IMG/VR virus record: IMGVR_UViG_3300030419_002835
Span: 1-55,531 of that record
Length of the DNA stretch: 55,531 nt
Source: a virus
Direction: 5' to 3' (one strand)
A program made the position numbers and the translations under genes. Each line of letters opens with the position of its first letter. Position 1 is the first letter of the stretch. Below the pieces are notes generated by a model that saw only the letters and a list, made by a program, of their open reading frames with translations, did not search any database and was not told where the DNA came from. Shown here in pieces: positions 26,001 to 32,035 of this stretch.

Positions 26001-27607
26001 GTGGCCAAGGATATGTTGTAGGTGATGTTCTTGGAATTGGTACAATTGGTGCTCAATCACTAGGTACTGGTGCAAGATTATCTCTTGTTTCTATTGCTAA
26101 CACTAATGAAATAATCTTAGATAATGTACAAGGTGATTTTGTTGTAGCAGGAACAGCAAAAACTGTTCAGTATGTTAACAATGCTGGATTAACAACTGAT
26201 CTTAATGCTGCTGCAGGTGGAAATGTACAAGTTTCTGCATTGAATACTGATAATGACGGACTTCATATTGTTGTTAATCATAAGAATCATGGAATGTATT
26301 TCAATGAGAATTATGTTGCTATTTCTAATGTTAAGACTGATTTAATTCCTACTAAACTATCTGTTGCTTATGATGCAACTTCTACAGATCCATTACAAGT
26401 TGATGATCTTACCAATTTAGGTACATTTGAAAATGTTGGTGTTGGAACTACTAATGCTGGATATATTCAAATTGGTGAGGAAGTAATTTCTTATACTGAA
26501 GCAACTGATTCTACTATTGCTGGTACAATTGGTAGAGAAGTGGATGAAACTGTCTCTAAAAACTATCCTGCAGGAACTGCAGTTTACAAATATGAATTAG
26601 GTGGAGTATCGTTGAGAAGAATTAATAAGACACATAATTTAGAAAATGTGTCTGTTGCTGGAACCACTATTACTTTCGATTCTTATAATATTAAACTTGA
26701 TATGGGTTCTAGTGGAGTTGGTAGATCTACTGGAGAGAGTTTCCCTATACTCTATATGGGCCAGACGGGATCTGCTGGTGGTTCGAATATTCATGCTACA
26801 CAGAACATCCCATTTGAAATTCTTACTCCTTATATTCAGAATGTTGCTGTAAGAGGAACTGCTATTGATGCTCAGGTGAGAACGGTTTCTAGTGCAAGTA
26901 TCAGTGGTAGTGAGATTCCTTATGCGGATCAAGGATATGAAGATGTTTCTATAAACAAATCTAATTATCTTTCAACACCAAGATTGATAGCATCCAAAGT
27001 TAATGAAGATGCTAAGTTAACTACCTTACCTGGTAATAAATCTATGAGTTTGAGAGTTAATCTGAATACTTTGGATAGTAGGGTATCACCAATTATCGAT
27101 ACTCAAAGAGTAGGAGCTATCTTTACATCTAACAGAGTTAATAGTGTTATTAACAACTATATAACTGATAATAGAGTGAATACTATTGGTGAGGATCCAA
27201 CTGCTTTTAAATATATTTCTAAGGAAATTGTCTTAGATAACCCTGCAACCTCTATTAAGATTTTGGTAGATGCTTATAATAACAGGTATACTGCTATTAG
27301 AGCATTCTACGCAATAGGTGAAAGTGAGAACTTTAATCCAATCTTTATTCCATTCCCAGGTTATAATAACTTGGATGAAAAAGGACAAATTATTGATGCT
27401 GCTAATAATGATGGATTACCTGACATTTATGTTCCTCCTTCATCCTCAACTGGATTTGTAGAAATGCAAAATGAGTTTAAGGAGAATGTATTTACTGTTG
27501 ACGAACTAACCTCATTTAGAGCTTATAGAATCAAGTTGATTATGACATCAACTAATCAAGTATATGCTCCTAAGATGAGAAGTCTACGGGTAATCGCACT
27601 TGCTTGA
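20069..27607 (+). CDS. Giant virion structural protein, DUF4815 type (2512 aa)
   Basis: The N-terminus (NVAPYFDDFDASNDYYKVLFKPGYPVQARELTGLQSILQNQIERFGQHFFKEGAKVIPG) is the DUF4815 pattern seen in large structural proteins of T4-like cyanophages. It occupies the place where T4 has gp9-gp12 and is presumably a baseplate or fibre component. Visible segments: an ATPase-free beta-rich body; SGASGIV-type modules near residues 490, 875 and 1570; a helical stretch near 1125-1150 (MVDIKQLENRIKTLEYYTTLSLLE), probably a trimer coiled coil; a charged TVVRDTLREVRDTGVQTRTG segment near 1380; a conserved-looking core IWYDPLAQSFLVEDDTGVYLTKCDVFF near 1690-1720; GVGYT and GGQGY modules near 1930-1985; and a C-terminal beta domain. 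Host-range role is inference. Confidence 0.75.
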   Translation: MSQETNLNVAPYFDDFDASNDYYKVLFKPGYPVQARELTGLQSILQNQIERFGQHFFKEGAKVIPGNTAYSNTYDCVQLENRYLGIALSDYASQLVGAKITGLTSGVTAVVNKIILADESDRGNTTLYVSYLGSNSSDNTTTTFANGELIAANLDIKSANTIIASGEGFATTIATNATATGSAFSITNGIYFAKGTFLSVDDETILLDQYGSTPTYRIGLLITEKIINADLDPSLNDNSKGFNNYAAPGADRLKITTSLHKKEITDFDDNNFIELATVTSGVLRSKRRTTDYNIIADELARRTYAESGDYYVKAFGLSVKESLNNNDGNNGVFNADQLTYGGATPSKDLALYKLSPGKAFVKGYEIETIAPTFLDVQKPRTTKLLTSQQINYDVGATIKLNRVYGAPTIGVGNTYIVSLRDSRAGASQTIFSGKEIGLARVYDFKLDSGSYDSATPATNEWDISLYDAQTFTEITVNEPMTLSVPTHIKGKYSGASAYIRSSVAAGTALTVYDVSGTFVQNENFVINGIEDPRVAIAVTSFGMGDVQSIFGNNNLDDGNVGAAATFSADCIPSTISNIGVATISNYVWSTAHGSISTVRSTSANFPGQIAVGNLLQFSGTDSEDPVLAKVVSLGSTHAVITGVTTVGGVASGSLPAALFQVADLNVVATNLSDSEDNAFYTPFPKANISNVDLTDASLTIRKAYTVTITDGQLSSSVSSGSNQTFLPFTPERYLLIGSDGATEPLTEDQVKLTGGSSTLQIYNLGADDADATLITTVKKLKPKAKNKIKDRVNTVVIDKSINSSSGIGSTTLNDGLTYGTYPYGTRVQDEDICLNVADIIEVHGIYESIDTSDPSAPTVTLGSISGPTGKTSDLIIGEKFVGQSSGASGIVLARVNDSKIEFVVKNQTNFIEGEVLVFEESNIQALVTTITVVSVDASFKYTFTTGQNSSFYNYGTLIRKSDITAPNRKLKAYFMNGYYESTDDGDITTSDSYSSFDFDTEIQTIDSNRNTDILDIRPKVSDYTVSTGARSPMEFLGRSFSGSGNSASNILASNEGVVTDYQFYLGRIDRIFLTKDGAFQVKYGTPAEKPEKPGIVDDAIEIASVTLPPYLYNVSNASKVFLEHKRYRMVDIKQLENRIKTLEYYTTLSLLETNTANLFVPDGAGLNRFKSGFFVDNFASLLAQEDGIEFNNSIDVNRKEIRPKHYTTAVDLIQGPVVGADPTADLSTTAPEGTNITKTGDIVTLKYTEQEWLKQTFATRTESVTPFLVSFWNGSLELTPATDTWTDTVRLEANIIQTEGNFAETLELATRTLNIDPQTGFSPTLWNSWETNWTGTEVVENTLERNEVTTTGGRWGQRGIGNNATGLTGGIWLEDRTTTVVRDTLREVRDTGVQTRTGTRTVVTEQFDLESVGDRVVSRNLISHMRSRNIQFVAKKVKPSTQLYAFFDGVNVTKFCTPKLVEITMVSGTFTVGETVTGTTRPIGMTPLDPDVVDPSITFRVATSNHKEGPYNAPTRIFGTNPYNGQTLPQTYSSTSTVLNVDTFSLANQPEGAFKGYISKDMILVGETSGAQATVSEVRLVSDLTATLMGTFFIPDPNLATNPKFEVGRRVLTFVNSAVNDQNNASTIAEEGFTAAGTLETVQEDIVSVRNARIENKIEFEEQAVTNTTGTQVISSEAISSNTDTSNRMIWYDPLAQSFLVEDDTGVYLTKCDVFFASKDDVDIPITFQLRSMQGGFPTQKILPFSEVILDPDQVNISADGSVATTITFKAPVYLEPATEYCIALASLSTKYSVYISRVGEQDLITQTFISNQPYLGSLFKSQNASTWEPSQWEDLKFTLYRADFVNNGTIEFYNPELTRGNKEIAHLLPNSLNVSSRKVRVGLGSTLQDDDLKLGNTFSQLGTNATGDYVGNAGIATGTFNIINAGVGYTPSSGTLQFDGVPLTNITSSGRDALADITVTNGVAVAATISSFSASSGGQGYVVGDVLGIGTIGAQSLGTGARLSLVSIANTNEIILDNVQGDFVVAGTAKTVQYVNNAGLTTDLNAAAGGNVQVSALNTDNDGLHIVVNHKNHGMYFNENYVAISNVKTDLIPTKLSVAYDATSTDPLQVDDLTNLGTFENVGVGTTNAGYIQIGEEVISYTEATDSTIAGTIGREVDETVSKNYPAGTAVYKYELGGVSLRRINKTHNLENVSVAGTTITFDSYNIKLDMGSSGVGRSTGESFPILYMGQTGSAGGSNIHATQNIPFEILTPYIQNVAVRGTAIDAQVRTVSSASISGSEIPYADQGYEDVSINKSNYLSTPRLIASKVNEDAKLTTLPGNKSMSLRVNLNTLDSRVSPIIDTQRVGAIFTSNRVNSVINNYITDNRVNTIGEDPTAFKYISKEIVLDNPATSIKILVDAYNNRYTAIRAFYAIGESENFNPIFIPFPGYNNLDEKGQIIDAANNDGLPDIYVPPSSSTGFVEMQNEFKENVFTVDELTSFRAYRIKLIMTSTNQVYAPKMRSLRVIALA

Positions 27608-27608
27608 T

Positions 27609-27833
27609 ATGGATTACATCGAAGTTGAAGGACATTCTGGATTGTACAGAGATCCAAAAACAAATTCTATTATTAATCGTAATGGATCTGAATATAATGA
27701 GTATATTAATCGCAAAGCGGTGAGAAGTGAAGAACAGCAAAAAACACAAAATATTGAAGAAGATCTTGCTAGTTTAAAGGATGAAATGAATGAGATAAAA
27801 TCTTTACTCAAGGAGCTAGTTTCTAATGGCTGA
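27609..27833 (+). CDS. Small structural-type protein with coiled coil
   Basis: A product of 74 residues when started at the ATG at 27609, one base after the upstream TGA; a TTG three codons earlier is less likely. The N-terminal half reads MDYIEVEGHSGLYRDPKTNSIINRN, a pattern (YRDP-x-T-x-x-IIN) I recall from small genes in the same place in other cyanophages; the C-terminal half (EEQQKTQNIEEDLASLKDEMNEIKSLLKELV) is a clear heptad coiled coil. It overlaps the next gene by 8 nt. A role as a small baseplate or fibre-attachment factor is inference from position. Confidence 0.7.
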   Translation: MDYIEVEGHSGLYRDPKTNSIINRNGSEYNEYINRKAVRSEEQQKTQNIEEDLASLKDEMNEIKSLLKELVSNG

Positions 27834-28245
27834 TAAAACTATAACAGTTGATACTTTATCTGGGGTTGCTAAAGAGTGTGATCTGACCATTTTAGGTGGT
27901 GCAGATTTTAATAATACTTTTACTATAAAGAACCCTAATGGAACTGCTCTTAATATGCAACAAGGAGCTGGTAGTACTGCTGGATTGGGAGTAACGTGGA
28001 CTGGTTCCTCTCAAATGACTAGGAGTGTTGCCGTTGGTGCAACTTTAGGTGTAACTACTACATTTAATGTAGGATTCACCAGTGCTGCAGGGGGAGTATT
28101 GAAAATATCTTTAGGATCAACTGATACTAGAAATCTAGAACAAGGTAGATATGTTTATGATATTTTAGTGGGTTCTGGAAATACTATATTTAGATTGGTT
28201 CAGGGAAATATCACAGTGCAAGCAGGCGTATCTTCTGCACCCTAA
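27826..28245 (+). CDS. Virion structural protein candidate (139 aa)
   Basis: A beta-rich 139-residue protein. The N-terminus (ITVDTLSGVAKECDLTILGGADFNNTFTIKNPNGTALNM) and the C-terminus (LEQGRYVYDILVGSGNTIFRLVQGNITVQAGVS) fit a small immunoglobulin-like sandwich; the GRYVYDI-x-V-x-x-G-x-x-x-RL-x-QG pattern is common in phage tail and baseplate accessory proteins. It overlaps the upstream coiled-coil gene by 8 nt and lies 25 nt before gp13. The insert between (GAGSTAGLGVTW...VGATLGVTTTFNVGF) carries the same Gly/Thr-rich style as the giant neighbours. Its exact virion location is unknown. Confidence 0.7.
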   Translation: MADKTITVDTLSGVAKECDLTILGGADFNNTFTIKNPNGTALNMQQGAGSTAGLGVTWTGSSQMTRSVAVGATLGVTTTFNVGFTSAAGGVLKISLGSTDTRNLEQGRYVYDILVGSGNTIFRLVQGNITVQAGVSSAP

Positions 28246-28270
28246 ATAACCTTATAGGCATAGTGTGTAA

Positions 28271-29116
28271 ATGGCACAACCAGCAAGTAGAACAGATCTC
28301 ATAAATTACTGCAAACGGCAACTGGGAGCTCCAGTGCTGGAAATTAATGTCGCTGAAGAACAAGTCAACGATATATTAGATGATGCCATTCAGTATTTTC
28401 ATGAGAGACATTTTGATGGTGTAACACAAATATATCTAAAATATAAAATTACTCAAGCGGATATTGATAGGGGTAAAGGGCCATCTCAAGCTGGAGTAAC
28501 AGGGATAACAACTACTACAGCAGATGCAACAATAGATGGTGCTACAACAACATTTTCTTATGAAGAAAATAGTAATTTTCTAGAAATTCCACCAGCAGTT
28601 ATTGGTGTAAATAAGATATTCCATTACGATGGAACAAATACTGTTACTAATAATATGTTCAGTGTTAAGTATCAGATGTTCCTCAATGACATTTATTATT
28701 GGGGTGCAATGGAAGTTTTGACTTATGCAATGACAAAAACTTATTTGGAAGATATTGAATTTGCATTAACAACTGATAAGCAAATAAGATTTAATCAGAG
28801 ACAAGATAGGTTATATTTGGATATTGATTGGGGTGCAGTAAGTCCTAATGATTGGTTAATTATAGATTGCTGGAGAACATTAGATCCCAATGATTTTACT
28901 AGGGTTTGGAATGATTCTTTCTTAAAGAAATATACAACTGCTCTTCTCAAGAAACAGTGGGGACAAAATTTATTAAAATTCCAAGGAGTAAAATTGCCTG
29001 GTGGTATTGAACTAAATGGAAGACAAATCTATGATGATGGAGAAAAGGATTTAGAAAAAATCATGGAGAAAATGTCTAATACTTGGGAATTACCACCTCT
29101 TGATATGATAGGTTAG
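28271..29116 (+). CDS. 13: gp13 neck protein
   Basis: 281 residues, against 309 in T4 gp13. The N-terminus (ASRTDLINYCKRQLGAPVLEINVAEEQVNDILDDAIQYFHERHFDG) is the gp13 signature, and the rest (IFHYDGTNTVTNNMFSVKYQMFLND, WRTLDPNDFTRVWNDSFLKKYTTALLKKQWGQNLLKF) matches the conserved helical C-terminal part. gp13 with gp14 forms the neck that seals the packaged head and receives the tail. It begins 25 nt after the preceding gene, with CTAAATAA nearby (weak late-box resemblance), and is followed 4 nt later by gp14. Confidence 0.93.
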   Translation: MAQPASRTDLINYCKRQLGAPVLEINVAEEQVNDILDDAIQYFHERHFDGVTQIYLKYKITQADIDRGKGPSQAGVTGITTTTADATIDGATTTFSYEENSNFLEIPPAVIGVNKIFHYDGTNTVTNNMFSVKYQMFLNDIYYWGAMEVLTYAMTKTYLEDIEFALTTDKQIRFNQRQDRLYLDIDWGAVSPNDWLIIDCWRTLDPNDFTRVWNDSFLKKYTTALLKKQWGQNLLKFQGVKLPGGIELNGRQIYDDGEKDLEKIMEKMSNTWELPPLDMIG

Positions 29117-29120
29117 TATC

Positions 29121-30518
29121 ATGGCGTTAAATCCCTTTTTTACCCAAGGTACTACTGGAGAACAGAACCTCGTTCAGGATTTAATCAACGAACAGTTGAG
29201 GATGTATGGTGTTGAAGTTTATTATCTGCCAAGAAGATATATAACCAAAAATACTGTTATACGCGAAGTTGTAGAATCTAAATTTGAGAATTCTTATCCT
29301 ATTGAAGCTTACGTGGATAATTATGATGGTTATGGTGATAATACTGTTATGTTATCAAAATTTGGTATTCAAGCTACCAATGAGATAACTCTTACTATTT
29401 CTAGAGAAAGATTTGAAGATTATATTACTCCTCTTATTAGCAATCTATCTAATATTGAATTATCTACTAGGCCGAAGGAAGGTGATTTAATATACTTCCC
29501 ATTAGGAGATAGACTTTTTGAAATTAAATTTGTAGAGCATGAAAAACCATTTTATCAATTAAAGAAAAATTATATCTACACTTTACAATGTGAACTCTTC
29601 CGTCCAGAGGATGAGGTTATTGATACTGGTATTGGTGATATTGATGATGAGGTAATTGATGTAAATGTAAGAACTCTAACATTACTTGGTGCTGGTACGA
29701 TAGCAACATTAGGAGATCTATCAATTGTCAATGGTGCTCTTGGTATCGCTACCCTTACTAATAGGGGACAAGGTTATACCGTTGCTCCTACAGTGGCAAT
29801 ATCCTCTGCTCCTACGGGAGGAGTCACCGCTGTAGGTATAGCTACTTTGATTAGTAATATGATTAACTGTGAAGGAACTACAGTTGGTGAAAAAGTACAA
29901 GGGGTTGAAATAACAAATCCAGGTGCTGGATATACAGTGGATCCTGGAATTGTATTCCTTACTTCATATCCTAATCCTGGAGTGGGTGCTGCTGCAAGTA
30001 CAACCATGGCAGATGGTGCTATTGGTATTGTTACTATCACAAGTGGTGGTAGTGGATATACTACTGCTCCTGCTGTTACCTTTAGTTCTCCTGGAATTGG
30101 TACTACTGCTATTGCAATAGCTGTAGTAAGTTCTGCAGGAACGATTAGCGCAATCAGATTCAGGAATGCGGGTGCTGGATATACTGGAGGAGATTCTCCA
30201 ACTGTTACTATTGGTGCTCCATATCAAGGTGGATCAGGATCCTATGTTCAAAATGAAACGATTACTGGATCTGAAAGTGGTACAACAGCACTTGTTAAAT
30301 CTTGGGATGCAGTTACAGGAGAACTTGATATTTCTCAGGTTACAGGTGATTTCATTGTTGGTGAGAATGTCACTGGAGATGAAAGTTCAGCAGTATATCA
30401 GGTTAAATCTACTGAGAAGGATAATACAGTGGATGCATTCGGAGAGAATCTCAATATAGAAACTGCTGCGGATTCTATATTAGACTTTACTGAGAAGAAT
30501 CCTTTTGGTACTCCATAA
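29121..30518 (+). CDS. 14: gp14 neck protein with beta-repeat insertion
   Basis: 465 residues, against 256 in T4. Residues 1-180 are the gp14 core (NPFFTQGTTGEQNLVQDLINEQLRMYGVEVYYLPRRYI, then FEDYITPLISN, and FYQLKKNYIYTLQCELFRPEDEVIDTGI). Residues about 190-370 are four or five glycine-rich beta modules (TNRGQGYTVAPTV, ITNPGAGYTVDPGIVF, ITSGGSGYTTAPAVTF, FRNAGAGYTGG), followed by one SGTTALV/GENVTG module (about 375-435). The end (ADSILDFTEKNPFGTP) is the conserved gp14 tail, so the repeats sit inside the protein rather than replacing its end. The insertion would decorate the neck, where whiskers sit in T4 (inference). Confidence 0.9.
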   Translation: MALNPFFTQGTTGEQNLVQDLINEQLRMYGVEVYYLPRRYITKNTVIREVVESKFENSYPIEAYVDNYDGYGDNTVMLSKFGIQATNEITLTISRERFEDYITPLISNLSNIELSTRPKEGDLIYFPLGDRLFEIKFVEHEKPFYQLKKNYIYTLQCELFRPEDEVIDTGIGDIDDEVIDVNVRTLTLLGAGTIATLGDLSIVNGALGIATLTNRGQGYTVAPTVAISSAPTGGVTAVGIATLISNMINCEGTTVGEKVQGVEITNPGAGYTVDPGIVFLTSYPNPGVGAAASTTMADGAIGIVTITSGGSGYTTAPAVTFSSPGIGTTAIAIAVVSSAGTISAIRFRNAGAGYTGGDSPTVTIGAPYQGGSGSYVQNETITGSESGTTALVKSWDAVTGELDISQVTGDFIVGENVTGDESSAVYQVKSTEKDNTVDAFGENLNIETAADSILDFTEKNPFGTP

Positions 30519-30521
30519 ATA
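30514..30521 (+). promoter_or_regulatory. Late promoter box CATAAATA
   Basis: NATAAATA match overlapping the gp14 stop and 21 nt before the gp15 ATG. Confidence 0.5.
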
Positions 30522-30542
30522 TAATATAACAGGTATCTAAAA

Positions 30543-31556
30543 ATGTTTGAATATTTTTATCACGAAATACTGAGGAAAACCATTATTGCGTTTGGAACGC
30601 TTTTTAATGGGATTGAGATTCAGCATACAGATGGTGCCGATAATACTGGGAGTGTCCAGAGTATTATTAGAGTTCCATTAGCTTATGGGCCTACCCAGAA
30701 ATTTCTAGCAAGACTTCAACAATCTCCAGATTTAAATAAACCCACTCAAATTTCATTACCTAGAATGTCTTTTGAGTTTATTGGATTAACTTATGATCCT
30801 ACTAGAAAGGTAACTACAACACAAACCTTTACTACTTCTACTGTAGGAATTTCGACTCAGATTAGAAAGGCTTATATGCCAGTTCCTTATAATATGCAAT
30901 TTGAACTTTCAATATATACTAAATTGAATGAAGATATGCTTCAGATTATCGAACAGATTCTTCCATATTTTCAACCTGCATATACTCTCACTGTAAATTT
31001 AGTTGAGACACTTGGTGAGAAGAGAGATATTCCTGTTGTTTTAGAAAATGTTACTATGCAGGATGATTATGAAGGTGATTTTTCAACTAGAAGAGCATTA
31101 TACTATACATTAAGATTTACTGCAAAAACATATCTATTTGGCAAGGTTCCTTCTGCAGACGATTCAACCAGAGATATTATCAAAAAGGTTTCTGTTGGAT
31201 ACGTTGCGGATACTTCTGCCAAGACAAGAGATCTTACATATACTGTTATTCCTCGTGCTACTAAGAATTATGATGGAGATACTGTAACTAATCTTGCTCA
31301 AGATTGCTCTGCAACTCAAACTCTTATTGAGGTTGATAGTGCAAGTGAAATTAGTGCAGACGACATTATTTCTATGAATAATGAATCCATGTTTGTGGAG
31401 AAGATAGACTCTAATAAACTCTTTGTTATTAGGGGATATGATAATACCTTACCAATTGCTCATGTGTCGGGTGCGGGTATTGGTAAGATAACAACGGCGG
31501 ATAATGCTCTGATTGAGACTGGAGATGACTTTGGATTTGATGGTAGTTACGTATGA
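30543..31556 (+). CDS. 15: gp15 tail terminator / sheath stabiliser
   Basis: 337 residues (T4 gp15: 272). The N-terminus (YFYHEILRKTIIAFGTLFNGIEIQH), the LPRMSFEFIGLTYDPTRK segment (about 75-92) and the YMPVPYNMQFELSIYTKLNEDMLQIIEQILPYFQPAYTLTV segment (about 112-155) are diagnostic. gp15 hexamers cap the finished tail and join it to the neck. The extra C-terminal ~70 residues (SAKTRDLTYTVIPRATKNYD onward) contain another small beta module. Stop and next start overlap as ATGA, coupling gp15 to gp16. Confidence 0.93.
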   Translation: MFEYFYHEILRKTIIAFGTLFNGIEIQHTDGADNTGSVQSIIRVPLAYGPTQKFLARLQQSPDLNKPTQISLPRMSFEFIGLTYDPTRKVTTTQTFTTSTVGISTQIRKAYMPVPYNMQFELSIYTKLNEDMLQIIEQILPYFQPAYTLTVNLVETLGEKRDIPVVLENVTMQDDYEGDFSTRRALYYTLRFTAKTYLFGKVPSADDSTRDIIKKVSVGYVADTSAKTRDLTYTVIPRATKNYDGDTVTNLAQDCSATQTLIEVDSASEISADDIISMNNESMFVEKIDSNKLFVIRGYDNTLPIAHVSGAGIGKITTADNALIETGDDFGFDGSYV

Positions 31557-31987
31557 AGATGACTAAAAAATTAGATGATACTTTTAATATAACTCCTACA
31601 GAAGTTACTGTAGATGAAAGTGATGTTGTTGTTGGTGTAGATCGGGAAAAACCTGATAGACTGACTAAAGATGATATTGAAAAAGATTATGAATACACAA
31701 GAGGAAATTTATACTCTATCATTGAAAAAGGACAAGAAGCAATTAACGGAATTCTTGAACTTGCTCAGGAAAGTGAAATGCCTAGAGCATATGAAGTCGC
31801 TGGCCAGTTAATTAAAAGTGTTTCTGATGCGACTGATAAATTAATGGATTTGCAAAAGAAACTTAAAGATGTAAATGAGGAGTCTCCAACTAAAGGCCCT
31901 AGTACGGTTAATAATGCCCTTTTTGTAGGATCAACTGCAGACTTACAGAAACTTTTAAAAACTGGACTAACGAAAGATAATAAATAA
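31553..31987 (+). CDS. 16: gp16 terminase small subunit
   Basis: 144 residues (T4: 164). The conserved core is DIEKDYEYTRGNLYSIIEKGQEAINGILELAQESEMPRAYEVAGQLIKSVSDATDKLMDLQKKL (about residues 41-106), two long antiparallel helices that form the ring-shaped DNA-recognition subunit, and it ends with the VNNALFVGSTADLQKLL segment. The acidic N-terminus is variable. gp16 regulates the gp17 motor and selects concatemeric DNA. In T4 genes 16 and 17 overlap; here 7.7 kb separates them. Confidence 0.93.
   Translation: MKMTKKLDDTFNITPTEVTVDESDVVVGVDREKPDRLTKDDIEKDYEYTRGNLYSIIEKGQEAINGILELAQESEMPRAYEVAGQLIKSVSDATDKLMDLQKKLKDVNEESPTKGPSTVNNALFVGSTADLQKLLKTGLTKDNK
31979..31986 (+). promoter_or_regulatory. 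Late promoter box AATAAATA
   Basis: NATAAATA match overlapping the end of gp16, 49 nt before the fibre-like gene at 32036. Confidence 0.5.
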
Positions 31988-32035
31988 AGGCAGGGAGATA
32001 AATCCCAAAGTAAAAACTTACTAATACTTTATAGA

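Noticed and set aside
28240-28252. CTAAATAA before gp13 as late promoter
   Set aside because: Lacks the ATAAATA core, so not listed although it may be weakly active.
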